Of a stretch of DNA of 45,901 nt, positions 36,489 to 44,183 are shown piece by piece; position 1 is the stretch's first letter, and the number at the start of each line of letters is the position of its first letter. Under the pieces are notes generated by a model. That model made no database searches. It was not told where the DNA came from and was given only the letters and a program-made list of their open reading frames with translations. The position numbers were made by a program, and so were the translations under genes. This DNA comes from Corallococcus carmarthensis (GTDB lineage Bacteria > Myxococcota > Myxococcia > Myxococcales > Myxococcaceae). The stretch spans positions 1 through 45,901 of the forward strand of contig NZ_RAWE01000063.1 in NCBI RefSeq assembly GCF_003611695.1. The letters run 5' to 3'.

Positions 36489-36616
36489 CACACGGTCTCC
36501 GTGACCTTGCGCAGGAAGACGGCACGGCCTTCAAGGCGCGGGCTTCTGGTGAAGACATGCGTGCGCTGGAGAGCGACAGGCCTGGGCATCACACGGTCTC
36601 CGTGACCTTGCGCAGG
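36482..36616. repeat. Exact 34-bp direct repeat, 101-bp period
   Basis: 36482-36515 and 36583-36616 are identical over 34 bases. On the minus strand each copy encodes the last codons of the sugar-isomerase gene, its TGA, and an overlapping ATG-CCC start. The intervening bases resemble the first 75 bases of nagA. This marks an old tandem duplication of the gene junction. Confidence 0.9.
36488..36589 (-). pseudogene. Truncated nagA 5' relic from a tandem duplication
   Basis: A 33-codon frame runs from ATG 36589 to TGA 36490-36488. Its first 26 residues parallel the NagA N-terminus: ALQRTHVFT...LEGRAVFL aligns with VLQGARIFT...LEGHAVVL. The last eight residues (LRKVTETV) are a second copy of the C-terminus of the upstream sugar-isomerase gene. 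It is therefore the remnant of a duplicated junction between the two genes, not an ordinary leader. Both ends keep TGATG coupling, so ribosomes could still pass from gene to gene through it. Confidence 0.75.
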
Positions 36617-37704
36617 TGCGCGGGCGCATCCGGGTCCAGCCCGCGTGCCGCCGCGAGCTGGTGCACCGCGAAGTAGAAGCTCTGCACCTGGCACAGCGGT
36701 GCGAGCGCCGCGGGAAGGCCCGGCAGCGTGGGCAGGGGCTGCGCGCCGGGAACGGACAGGGCGGTGTGGACGCTCGCGCCCAGCTCGACCATGCGTTGCA
36801 CGACGTCGCGAGTGCCCTGCGCGGCGTTGTCCTCCTGCCCCAGCGCGAGCACGGGGAAGCCCGGCCGCACGAGCCCGAGCGGACCGTGGAGCACCTCCGC
36901 GGTGCTGAAAGCCTCCGCGTGCAAGCGGCAGGTCTCCTTGAGCTTGAGGGCCATCTCCAGCGCGGCGCCCAGGCCGCTGCCCCGGCCGACGACATAGAGG
37001 CTGGTGGCGTCCTTGAGCTTCGCGAGCGCGGGCCACCAGTCGAGCTTGCTCGCGGCCTCCAACGCGTCCGGGAACCGCCTGGCGGCGTCGTGCAGCTCCG
37101 CGGAGTCCGACCAGTGCGCGACGAGCTGGAGGAAGGCGAGGCCGGAGAGCAGATAGGACTTGGTGGCGGCGACGCTGTGTTCGGGGCCGGCGGACAGCGG
37201 GATGCGCACGTCGCACAGCGCGGCCAGCGGCGAGGCTTCATCGTTGATGAAGCCCAGCACGACGGCGCCTCCCGCGCGGGCGGCCTCGGTCATGCGCAGG
37301 AGGTCGGGGCTCTGGCCGGACTGGGAGATGGCGATGAAGAGCGCGTCGCGCAGGTCCAGGGAGCGCGTGTTGTAGATGGACGCGACACTGGGGCCCATGG
37401 AGGCCACGGCGCGCCCCAGCGTGGTTTCAATGAGGTACTTGCCGTAGACGGCGGCATGGTCGGAGCTGCCGCGAGCGCAGGTGACGACGAAGCGGGGAGG
37501 CGTGCGGCGCAGGCGGGCACCCAGGTAGGCGAAGGTGTCGCGGCACCGTTCGAGCTGGCGGCGGGCCGCGGCCGGAGCCTGGGCGGCCTCGCGAGCGAGG
37601 GCGGGGAGAGAAGGGTTCGTCTGGGTGGGGTGCACGCGCAGGGGGATAACAGCCTCCGGGGGTGGACGGGTGGAGGAAGGCGCAGGGCGTGATGCGTCCG
37701 ACAT
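36589..37704 (-). CDS. SIS-domain glucosamine-6-phosphate deaminase/isomerase-like protein
   Basis: A 371-residue protein with two sugar-isomerase domains, like the C-terminal half of GlmS but without the glutaminase domain. SIS1 has FVVTCARGSSDHAAVYGKY and AISQSGQSPDLL; SIS2 has LYVVGRGSGLGAALEMALKL and AEAFSTAEVLHGP. The end (GLDPDAPAHLRKVTETV) is typical of the family. In the GlcNAc context it most likely deaminates glucosamine-6-phosphate to fructose-6-phosphate (NagB-II type), directly after NagA. A ketose/aldose isomerase role is the alternative. It is the first gene of the leftward chitin unit; promoters for it and the divergent DUF3817 gene share 37705-37901. Confidence 0.9.
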   Translation of the reverse strand: MSDASRPAPSSTRPPPEAVIPLRVHPTQTNPSLPALAREAAQAPAAARRQLERCRDTFAYLGARLRRTPPRFVVTCARGSSDHAAVYGKYLIETTLGRAVASMGPSVASIYNTRSLDLRDALFIAISQSGQSPDLLRMTEAARAGGAVVLGFINDEASPLAALCDVRIPLSAGPEHSVAATKSYLLSGLAFLQLVAHWSDSAELHDAARRFPDALEAASKLDWWPALAKLKDATSLYVVGRGSGLGAALEMALKLKETCRLHAEAFSTAEVLHGPLGLVRPGFPVLALGQEDNAAQGTRDVVQRMVELGASVHTALSVPGAQPLPTLPGLPAALAPLCQVQSFYFAVHQLAAARGLDPDAPAHLRKVTETV

Positions 37705-37901
37705 CCCGTGAGCGGCTTGGAGGCCCTGGCGTCAGGCCGGACCTGGAGCGGGCAGGCTCGGAGGCGCCAAGGGGCATCGCGAGGACGCCCTGCGACAATG
37801 GAGCCTGTATCACCGGGGCTCACCGCGCTGACGACGGGAGCCCATACCGCTTCGGCTGCGCGCCTTGACGCCGCGGGAAGGGGCGGAGGAGAGAGGAGCT
37901 C

Positions 37902-38219
37902 ATGCTGAAGACCGCCCTGGGCCGTTTCCGCGCCGTCGCCTTCTGGGAAGGCCTGTCCTTCCTGGTGCTGCTGCTCATCGCCATGCCGCTGAAGTACGCG
38001 CTGAACATGCCCCTGGGCGTCCGCGTGGTGGGCATGGCGCACGGCCTGCTGTTCATGGCGTACCTCTACACGCTGATGATGGCGGCCATCGAATACCGCT
38101 GGGGCGTGAAGCGGATCGCCGTGGCCTTCGTGGCCTCGCTCGTGCCGGGCGGGACGTTCTGGCTGGACGGGCAGTTGCGCGGTGAGGCGCTCGCGTTGGA
38201 GACGGCGAAGACGCGCTGA
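37902..38219 (+). CDS. DUF3817 small integral membrane protein
   Basis: A 105-residue protein whose ATG follows a GGAGGAGAGAGGAG tract. Three hydrophobic helices (WEGLSFLVLLLIAMPLKY, VVGMAHGLLFMAYLYTLMMA, RIAVAFVASLVPGGTFWLD) and the GMAHG motif match DUF3817. The family is widespread, about 100 residues long and of unknown biochemical function. The gene stands alone and ends one base from the convergent zinc-finger membrane gene. Confidence 0.88.
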   Translation: MLKTALGRFRAVAFWEGLSFLVLLLIAMPLKYALNMPLGVRVVGMAHGLLFMAYLYTLMMAAIEYRWGVKRIAVAFVASLVPGGTFWLDGQLRGEALALETAKTR

Positions 38220-38220
38220 T

Positions 38221-38700
38221 TCACCACTTGTCGACGATGATCGGCAGCACGAGCAGCAGCATTCCCCAGAGGAACGGAGGGGTGTTGAGCATGATGCCGA
38301 TGATCGCGGGCACGAAGATGCGGGCACTGAGGTGGCTCCGTTCCCGGACGAGCGCCACGACGCCACAGGCGAGGCCCAGCGGGAAGCCGATCAGCAGGAG
38401 GATCAGCCACAGTGCGTCCATGTCCGTACGTTGCGCCAGGTAGATTCCCGCTGCCGTGAGGAAGGCCATCACCAGGTACTCGCCCAGGCTGGAGCGGTTG
38501 TTGGGAAGGACGGCGCCCGTTGCCAGCAGGTGCCGATGACACGTCCGGCAATGCGCGGGCTCGCTATCCGGGGCAACGCACGCCCCGCACATGAATGCAC
38601 CGCATCGCGCGCATTCCACCGCCGCGGCCCTGGAATGCGGGGCACAGCGCGGCTGCGCGTTCGCCTCATTGCCAGGGGTTGAGTCCGCGGTGGGAGTCAT
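38221..38700 (-). CDS. B-box-like zinc-finger membrane protein
   Basis: A 159-residue protein. The N-terminus has a cluster of Cys and His: CAPHSRAAAVECARCGAFMC, then GACVAPDSEPAHCRTCHRH. This spacing resembles the B-box zinc-binding segment that precedes membrane helices in many myxobacterial proteins. Three hydrophobic segments follow (LVMAFLTAAGIYLA, ALWLILLLIGFPLGLACGVVAL, FVPAIIGIMLNTPPFLWGMLLLVLP). The zinc domain should face the cytoplasm. Function unknown; it may recruit partners to the membrane. Confidence 0.8.
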   Translation of the reverse strand: MTPTADSTPGNEANAQPRCAPHSRAAAVECARCGAFMCGACVAPDSEPAHCRTCHRHLLATGAVLPNNRSSLGEYLVMAFLTAAGIYLAQRTDMDALWLILLLIGFPLGLACGVVALVRERSHLSARIFVPAIIGIMLNTPPFLWGMLLLVLPIIVDKW

Positions 38701-38807
38701 TCGCCGTGAAGCATGGACGGCGTCTGAGAGTTTCCTTGGCGTGTTGCTTGCTCATGGCCGGGTGGGGGCGATTGACCATGAGACCTACCCGACGCAGGCT
38801 TGAGGTC

Positions 38808-39602
38808 ATGGGACGTCATACCGACAAGGTTGGAGACGCCTTCCCCCGGGCGCCTTCACAGGAAGAGTGGGAGCGGATGGGGCAGGAGGAGCGGGACCGG
38901 GTGGTGGCGGCACTGCCGGGTGAGGTGACGTACGAAGAGATGGCGATGCCCGAGGGGGACAGCCATCAGGAGCCCAAGGCACTCGCACGCGAGGCGCTCA
39001 GGGGCTACTTCAAACGCCGTGGACGCAAAGCCTACGTGGGCGCGGAATTGCCTGTGTATTACCCGGCGGAACGACGCTTCGCGCCGGACCTGTTGGTCGT
39101 GCTGGACGTCGAAAACCATCGCCGGAAGAAGTGGATGGTCAGCCACGAGGGGCACGGGCTCGACTGGGTGATGGAGATCCACGTCGGGGGCGACCGGAAG
39201 AAGGACGCCGAGTTCAACGTGAGCCGGTATGCCCGGCTGGGAATCCCCGAGTACTTCATCTTCGATGGGGGACGGCTCACGCTGGAGGGCTACCGGCTGG
39301 CGACACCGGATGCGCGTGTCTATTCGCGCATGGCGTCCCGGAACGGCCGCTACGTCTCGGAGGTGCTGGGACTCGAGCTCCAGGTCGAGGGCGAGGACGT
39401 GCGTTTCTGGGCGGGCAACGCGCCGTTGCTGGTCTCCGAAGAGTTCATTGAACGCTTGGAAGACCAGACAATGAGCCTGCAACGCCGTGCCCAAGAAGAA
39501 TCCCGGCGCGCGGACGAGGAGGCCCGGCGCGCGGACGAGGCTGAACGCCGTTTCAAGGAACTCGAGGCCGAACTCGCCCGGCTCAAGCAGTCCCGGGACT
39601 GA
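38808..39602 (+). CDS. Uma2-family (DUF820) putative endonuclease with coiled-coil tail
   Basis: A 264-residue protein from ATG 38808; ATG 38778 with a better-placed G-rich ribosome site is the alternative. The core has the restriction-endonuclease-like layout of Uma2 proteins: an N-terminal acidic segment (MPEGDSHQEPK), FAPDLLVVLDV with the active-site Asp, and DWVMEIHVGGDRKKD in place of the E-x-K strand. VSRYARLGIPEYFIFD completes it. A 50-residue Arg/Glu coiled coil (repeated RRADEEA) ends the protein. Family members are very numerous in myxobacteria and cyanobacteria, and their true substrate is unsettled. Confidence 0.87.
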   Translation: MGRHTDKVGDAFPRAPSQEEWERMGQEERDRVVAALPGEVTYEEMAMPEGDSHQEPKALAREALRGYFKRRGRKAYVGAELPVYYPAERRFAPDLLVVLDVENHRRKKWMVSHEGHGLDWVMEIHVGGDRKKDAEFNVSRYARLGIPEYFIFDGGRLTLEGYRLATPDARVYSRMASRNGRYVSEVLGLELQVEGEDVRFWAGNAPLLVSEEFIERLEDQTMSLQRRAQEESRRADEEARRADEAERRFKELEAELARLKQSRD

Positions 39603-39611
39603 GCCGCTGAA

Positions 39612-40313
39612 TCAGGCGAGGGTGAAAGCCCTCGCCAACGTCAGCACTTCCACTCGCACCGCGCCCGCGTCCCGCAGCGCGACGGCGGCGGCCCGCGCGG
39701 TGGACCCGGTGGTGAACACGTCATCCAGGAGCAACACCTCCTGCCCCTTCACCGCCCGCGACGCCACGAACGCTCCGGCCACGTTGCCCGCGCGTTCCGC
39801 TTCACTCAGCCCCACCTGCCGGCGCGTCTCCCGCGAGCGCTCCAGCCAGCCCCCCGGTGCCGTCCGCCCCGTGGCCTTCGCCAGCTGCCCCGCGAGGAGG
39901 TGCGCCTGGTCGTACTTCCGCTTCCGGAAGCGCCGCACATGCAGCGGCAACGCCACCACGCACCCGGGCGCGGTCCTCAGGAACCGCCGCGCCTCGTCCG
40001 CGAGCAACGCTCCCAGCGGCGCCGCGAGGTCCGGGTGGTCCTCGTACTTGAACCGGTGGATGGCCCGAGCCACAGGCCCCTCGTGCGCGAACGGCGCCCA
40101 GGCCCGGCTGAACGGTGGTGGCACCGTCCGGCAGCGGGGACAGGTGTTCCCCGGGAACGCACCGGGCTCCGCGCACGTCCGGCAACACACCGGCGGCAGC
40201 CGCTCCAACGCCGTGTCACACGGTTCGCAGAACACCGCGCCCACGCCCGGCAGCACCTTCGCGCAGGCCAGACACATGGGCGGATATAGCAAATCCAGCA
40301 GGGCCTTCCACAT
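39612..40313 (-). CDS. ComF-family phosphoribosyltransferase-like protein
   Basis: A 233-residue double-zinc-ribbon ComF protein. The N-terminus has Cys pairs CLAC, CEPC, CCRTC and CPRC, then FKYEDHPDLAAPLG. The phosphoribosyltransferase fold carries LPLHVRRFRKRKYDQAH and the PRPP loop LLLDDVFTTGSTA. The ATG at 40313 has GGGAG upstream. ComF proteins support DNA uptake or an unknown nucleotide salvage step. No other competence gene is in the window. An 8-bp hairpin (39615-39636, loop TGAAAG) lies in its last codons and may end transcription of the convergent Uma2 gene. Confidence 0.93.
   Translation of the reverse strand: MWKALLDLLYPPMCLACAKVLPGVGAVFCEPCDTALERLPPVCCRTCAEPGAFPGNTCPRCRTVPPPFSRAWAPFAHEGPVARAIHRFKYEDHPDLAAPLGALLADEARRFLRTAPGCVVALPLHVRRFRKRKYDQAHLLAGQLAKATGRTAPGGWLERSRETRRQVGLSEAERAGNVAGAFVASRAVKGQEVLLLDDVFTTGSTARAAAVALRDAGAVRVEVLTLARAFTLA
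39615..39636 (+). terminator. 8-bp hairpin downstream of the Uma2 gene
   Basis: GGCGAGGG (39615-39622) and CCCTCGCC (39629-39636) pair perfectly around TGAAAG, 13 bases after the Uma2 stop and inside the end of the convergent ComF gene. It is a plausible terminator without a U-run. Confidence 0.4.
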
Positions 40314-40370
40314 CACCGGGACTCCCAGGGGCAGCGCATCTTCGCGCCCCTCGTGCGAGCCCCGTGCCGC

Positions 40371-41516
40371 TCACTCCGACGCGCGGCTCCGCGTCTTGTA
40401 CGTGAGCACCGGCGCCAGCGTCGCCACCACCCGCACCAGCCCCGCGTCCACCAGGTCCGTCACCACGCGGTCGATGGCCTTGTACGCGGGCGGCGCCTCC
40501 TCGAAGAGCAGGTCCCGGTCCTCGCACACGACGTGACTCTTGAAGGACGTGCGTGTCAGCGACTCCGCCGTGAAGCGCTCCTTCAGCCGCTCCCGCGCCG
40601 CCGTGCGCGTCCACTTGCGTCCCGCGCCGTGCGCCAGGCTGTGCGCGCTCTGCTCGCCCGTGCCCACCGGCAACACCAGATAGCTCAGGGCCCCACGGCT
40701 GCCGGGAATCACCACCGGCCCCTCGTCCCAGGGCGCCGCGCCCTTGCGGTGCAACCACCCCACGCGCCCGCCCTCATGCCGCGGCGTCACACTGTTGTGG
40801 CACACGTCCAACACCCGCCGCCCCGTCGCGCCAATCCCATCCAGCGCCCGTTGGGCCACCAGCGCCCGGTTCGCCTTCGCCCACAGCACCGCGCCGTCGT
40901 GCCGCGTGAGGTACGCGCGCGCCTCCTCCGAATCCGCCGCCAGGCCACCCGCCGCGTGCCGGTCCACGTGGGTGCGCAGGATGGCCTCTCCCAGTCCTCT
41001 CGACCCCGAGTGCACGAGCAATAGCAACCGCTCCTCCCGCAGGCCCAGCGCCTCGAAGACGCGCGCGTCGTGCACCTCCTCCACCCGCTGCACCTCCGCG
41101 AAGTGGTTGCCGCCTCCCACCGTGCCCAGCGCCGCCTCGAAGCCGGTACTGCTCGCGCCGTGCTCCGCGAGGACCGCGTCCGTGTCTCCCACCCACGGCC
41201 CCTCCAGGTCCAACTTCGCCGCCCACCGCTCCGCCTTCGCCTTGCGCGTCAGCAGGTCCACGTCCCACAACCCCATGCCACAGCCGATGTCGCTGCCCAC
41301 GAGGTAGGGATAGAGGAACCCCTCGGATTCGAAGGCCGCTCCCACCGGAGCGCCCTTTCCGGGATGCAGGTCCGGCAGTCCCACCGCGAGCCGCATGCCG
41401 GGCAGACGCGCCACCGCCTCCAGCTGGCGGACGGCCTCGCCCTCCACCCAGGACTGGGGCGAGGCGATGATGCGCACGGTGGCGGCCGTGGAGGTTTCAG
41501 AAGAGGGCGTGTTCAT
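40371..41516 (-). CDS. rtcB: RtcB-family RNA ligase
   Basis: A 381-residue RtcB-type protein with all signature metal and guanylylation motifs. These are LPDLHPGKGAPVG, GSDIGCGM (metal-binding Cys79), GTVGGGNHFAEV, VHSGSRGLG, DVCHNSV, HRKGAAPW, and GTGEQSAHSLAHGAGRK with the nucleophile His. RtcB joins RNA 2',3'-cyclic-phosphate or 3'-phosphate ends to 5'-OH ends using GTP, in RNA repair. It is shorter than the standard ligase, like the second RtcB type found in some bacteria. Neither a release-factor-like PrfH gene nor archease or RtcA lies beside it. It sits between rlmH and the ComF gene on the same strand. Confidence 0.93.
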   Translation of the reverse strand: MNTPSSETSTAATVRIIASPQSWVEGEAVRQLEAVARLPGMRLAVGLPDLHPGKGAPVGAAFESEGFLYPYLVGSDIGCGMGLWDVDLLTRKAKAERWAAKLDLEGPWVGDTDAVLAEHGASSTGFEAALGTVGGGNHFAEVQRVEEVHDARVFEALGLREERLLLLVHSGSRGLGEAILRTHVDRHAAGGLAADSEEARAYLTRHDGAVLWAKANRALVAQRALDGIGATGRRVLDVCHNSVTPRHEGGRVGWLHRKGAAPWDEGPVVIPGSRGALSYLVLPVGTGEQSAHSLAHGAGRKWTRTAARERLKERFTAESLTRTSFKSHVVCEDRDLLFEEAPPAYKAIDRVVTDLVDAGLVRVVATLAPVLTYKTRSRASE

Positions 41517-41597
41517 GATGGGCGCTCCCGACGCGGGGCCTTCCCACGCCCTGACGCCCCGGACTCCAGCGCCCCGGCGGACAGGCTGCCCGGCCGC

Positions 41598-42062
41598 CTA
41601 CTTGTGGTAGGGCTCGCCCTTCAGGATGGTGAACGCGCGGTAGAGCTGCTCGATGAGCACCACGCGCGCCAGCCGGTGGGGCAGCGTCATCCGCGACAGC
41701 GACATCACCTGATGCGCCGCGCCGCGCACCGAGTCATCCAGCCCCTCGTCCCCGCCAATGACGAAGAGCAGGTCCTTCGCGCCCGTCTGCGCCTTGGCGA
41801 CGTAGCGGCTGAGCTCCACGGAATCCAGCAGGGTGCCGCGCTCGTCCAGCGCCACCACCCAGTCCTGCGGCTTGCGCTTGCCCAGGATGGCGGCGGCCTC
41901 CGCGGACTTCGCCTCGCCGGGCTTGAGCTTGCGGCCCGATGCCTCGGTGAGCTCCAGCAGCTCGAAGCGCGTGTAGTGCTCGAGCCGCCGCGCGTACTCC
42001 TGCACGGCGGGCTCGAACAGCCCGGAGCGGTCCTTGCCGATGGAGAGGAGCCGGACCTTCAC
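41598..42062 (-). CDS. rlmH: 23S rRNA pseudouridine-1915 N3-methyltransferase
   Basis: A 154-residue SPOUT methyltransferase of normal RlmH length. [21 protein letters not shown], the knot segment [14 protein letters not shown] and the conserved C-terminus [28 protein letters not shown] region identify it. It methylates pseudouridine 1915 in helix 69 of 23S rRNA, at the subunit interface of assembled ribosomes. It lies four bases behind rsfS, an arrangement found across many bacteria, so the two ribosome-maturation genes form an operon. Confidence 0.97.
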   Translation of the reverse strand: MKVRLLSIGKDRSGLFEPAVQEYARRLEHYTRFELLELTEASGRKLKPGEAKSAEAAAILGKRKPQDWVVALDERGTLLDSVELSRYVAKAQTGAKDLLFVIGGDEGLDDSVRGAAHQVMSLSRMTLPHRLARVVLIEQLYRAFTILKGEPYHK

Positions 42063-42066
42063 GGGA

Positions 42067-42612
42067 CTAGGACAGCTTCACCCGGGGCGCGTCCGCCCAC
42101 AGTCCGTCCAGGTCGTAGAAGGCACGCACCTCGCCGTTGAACAGGTGCGCCACGACGTCGTCGTAGTCCAGCAGCACCCACTGGCCCGTCTCCAGGCCTT
42201 CGGTGCTGATGGGGCGCAGGGGCTGCTGCTCCTGCTTGAGCTGCACCTGGACGTTCTCCGCCATGGCGCTCACCTGGCGGTCGCTCTCGCCGGAGGCGAT
42301 GACGATGTAGTCCGCGTAGGACGTCATCCCGCGCATGTCGAGGATGACGACGTCCGTGGCCTTCTTGTCCAGCAGCAGGTCGCCAATGCGGCGCGCAAGC
42401 TCCCGTGCCTTCGGGTTCTCCGCGGGCTTGGGCAACGGGGGCGGAGGGGCGGCCTTCGGGGCCTTCTTGCGCGCGGCGGCGGTCTTCTTGCGCGGAGGCG
42501 GGCGCAGGCTGCTCTTCGCCTTCTTGGCGGCGGTCTTCTTACGGGCCGGAGCCCGGGTGCCGCTCTTCGCCTTCGCCTTCTTGGATGCAGGGGTCTTCTT
42601 CTTCGTGGCCAT
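42067..42612 (-). CDS. rsfS: Ribosomal silencing factor with long basic N-terminal tail
   Basis: Residues 68-181 are a normal RsfS domain ([63 protein letters not shown]). It binds uL14 on the 50S subunit and blocks subunit joining in starved cells. Residues 1-67 are an extra Lys/Ala/Pro-rich tail ([17 protein letters not shown], then repeated RKKTAA units) resembling histone H1-like tails. Typical RsfS proteins of 100-130 residues lack this. The ATG at 42612 is the only start that precedes the tail, and codon use is normal through it, so the tail is probably real. Confidence 0.93.
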   Translation of the reverse strand: MATKKKTPASKKAKAKSGTRAPARKKTAAKKAKSSLRPPPRKKTAAARKKAPKAAPPPPLPKPAENPKARELARRIGDLLLDKKATDVVILDMRGMTSYADYIVIASGESDRQVSAMAENVQVQLKQEQQPLRPISTEGLETGQWVLLDYDDVVAHLFNGEVRAFYDLDGLWADAPRVKLS

Positions 42613-42673
42613 GTGGCGGATACCCTATCGCACCCTTGGCAAGCTTCCAGCGCTCCTCTAATGGGTTCCGTCC

Positions 42674-42988
42674 ATGAGCGACGCCCGCCTGGAGCAGTTC
42701 AAGAAGATGGTGGCCCAGTTCCCCGACGCCCCCATGGCCTGGTTCTCCCTGGGGAAGCTCCAACTGGAGCGCAAGGAATACGACAGCGCCATCCAGAGCC
42801 TGGAAAGCGCCGTCCGCCTGGACCCGAAGTACGCCGCCGCCCTCGTCTCCCTGGGGGACGCCTACGCGGGGGCGGGCCAGACGGACAAGGCGAAAGAGGT
42901 GCTCACCACCGCCCGGGACCACGCACTCGCCCAGCAGCACCCCAGCCTGGCGGAGGAGATTGACGAGCGCATCGCCGACCTGGACTGA
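42674..42988 (+). CDS. Small TPR-repeat protein
   Basis: A 104-residue soluble protein made of about two and a half tetratricopeptide repeats: PMAWFSLGKLQLERKEYDSAIQSLESAVRLDP is one full unit with the expected W/L/G/Y/A/P positions, followed by KYAAALVSLGDAYAGAGQTDKAKEV. It likely mediates protein-protein contacts. It diverges from rsfS across 61 bases. A 10-bp imperfect inverted repeat (42977-42986 with 42994-43003) at the convergent end may act as terminator. Confidence 0.88.
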   Translation: MSDARLEQFKKMVAQFPDAPMAWFSLGKLQLERKEYDSAIQSLESAVRLDPKYAAALVSLGDAYAGAGQTDKAKEVLTTARDHALAQQHPSLAEEIDERIADLD

Positions 42989-42991
42989 CCC

Positions 42992-44047
42992 CTAGTCCTG
43001 GTCACGCCAGGTGAAGCCCACGCCGAACACCTGGCGCGTGTAGCTCAGGTTGTTGCGCGGCAGGCGCGTGCTCCAGAGGCCCCAGGACACCTCCAGGTCC
43101 ACGCGGGCGGAGACGGGCCGGGCCAGCTTGAGGGACAGCGAGTCCTGCCCCTCGTCCTCCTCCACCAGGACGATCTCCGGCGACAGGAAGATGCCGTCCG
43201 GGTAGCGCGCCAGGCCCAGCGTCCCCTGCGCCAGCAGCGTCACCCGCCACGGCAGCCGCACCCCAGCGCTGCCGGTGAGCCGGTGACGCAGCGCGGTCTC
43301 CCCGAAGCTGTTGGAGCTGACCTCCTGGAAGGCATACGTGAGCGACAGCTTCACCGGCCCCCGGTACGTGTAGCCCGCCCCCGCCACCAGCGCGCCGTCC
43401 TGCCGCCGCCCGGGGGACGTGCTGACGCCCGGGAAGGGGCGGGCGAAGGGGCCGTAGCGGCGCGAGCCCCACTCGCCGAAGACGTTCAGCGTGTGGCGCG
43501 GGCTCAGCCGGTAGCGGGCCAGCACCCCCACCTCCGCCCCTCCGAAGTCGGCCGTGTGGTCCGGGCGGTACACGAAGCGGCGCGCGCCCAGGCGCATGCG
43601 CAGGGCCAGGCGCACGTCCGGGGCGTACTCGGCGAAGAGGCTGGTGCCCAGGTCCGAGTACGCGCGGCTGCCGCCCCGCCGGTCCTTGGCGTGTGCTTCC
43701 GCGCCCACGCCCCACTCGGTGCCCAGGGCGAGCGAGCCCTCCAGCGCGCCCGCCTGCACCAGCGTGTCCTCGTTGGCGTAGTCCACGTACTTGCGCGCGC
43801 CCAGCTCGTACCGGCCCACCACCTGGGCGCGCTCGCCGGTGCCCCGGCCTTCCGCCACGCCCAGGGCGCTCAGCGCCAGGTCCGTGCTGGGGCCGGGCGT
43901 GGCGCCGTCGGAGAAGTCGCGCGGGGCGTTGCTGTCCACGAGCACCCGGCCGGTGCCCCGGAGCGAGCCCTGCCACTCGGCCGCGCGCGCACCTCCGCCC
44001 CAAGGCAACGCGAGGGCGAAGAGGAGCGGGAAGAGGCGGCGGTCCAA
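42992..44047 (-). CDS. Predicted outer-membrane beta-barrel protein
   Basis: Taken from TTG 44047, this gives 351 residues beginning DRRLFPLLFALALPWGGGARAAEW, a good Sec signal. Longer frames to 44185 lack one, although no clear ribosome site supports the TTG. The mature protein is a series of amphipathic beta strands with Gly/aromatic turns (QVVGRYELGARKYVDYAN, RLALRMRLGARRFVYRPD, LNVFGEWGSRRYGPF). It ends in VFGVGFTWRDQD, consistent with a 14- to 16-strand barrel. Transport or anchoring role unknown. It is divergent from a lipoprotein gene 136 bases away. Confidence 0.8.
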   Translation of the reverse strand: MDRRLFPLLFALALPWGGGARAAEWQGSLRGTGRVLVDSNAPRDFSDGATPGPSTDLALSALGVAEGRGTGERAQVVGRYELGARKYVDYANEDTLVQAGALEGSLALGTEWGVGAEAHAKDRRGGSRAYSDLGTSLFAEYAPDVRLALRMRLGARRFVYRPDHTADFGGAEVGVLARYRLSPRHTLNVFGEWGSRRYGPFARPFPGVSTSPGRRQDGALVAGAGYTYRGPVKLSLTYAFQEVSSNSFGETALRHRLTGSAGVRLPWRVTLLAQGTLGLARYPDGIFLSPEIVLVEEDEGQDSLSLKLARPVSARVDLEVSWGLWSTRLPRNNLSYTRQVFGVGFTWRDQD

Positions 44048-44183
44048 GACGCGCGCACCATACTCCGGCCCGCTGGCCTGCCCCACCCTCGCAAGTGTCC
44101 AGGCCGTCCGAGTCGTGCCGGGGACACCCGGGGTGCGCCCGCGGTCGGTGACGCCGCACCCGGCCGCCCGGTACATTGCGGCC

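Noticed and set aside
36488-37216. A 242-codon frame running through the sugar-isomerase gene into the nagA relic
   Set aside because: Only its last 33 codons make sense; the rest is an off-frame reading of the SIS gene, so a frameshifted fusion is not supported.
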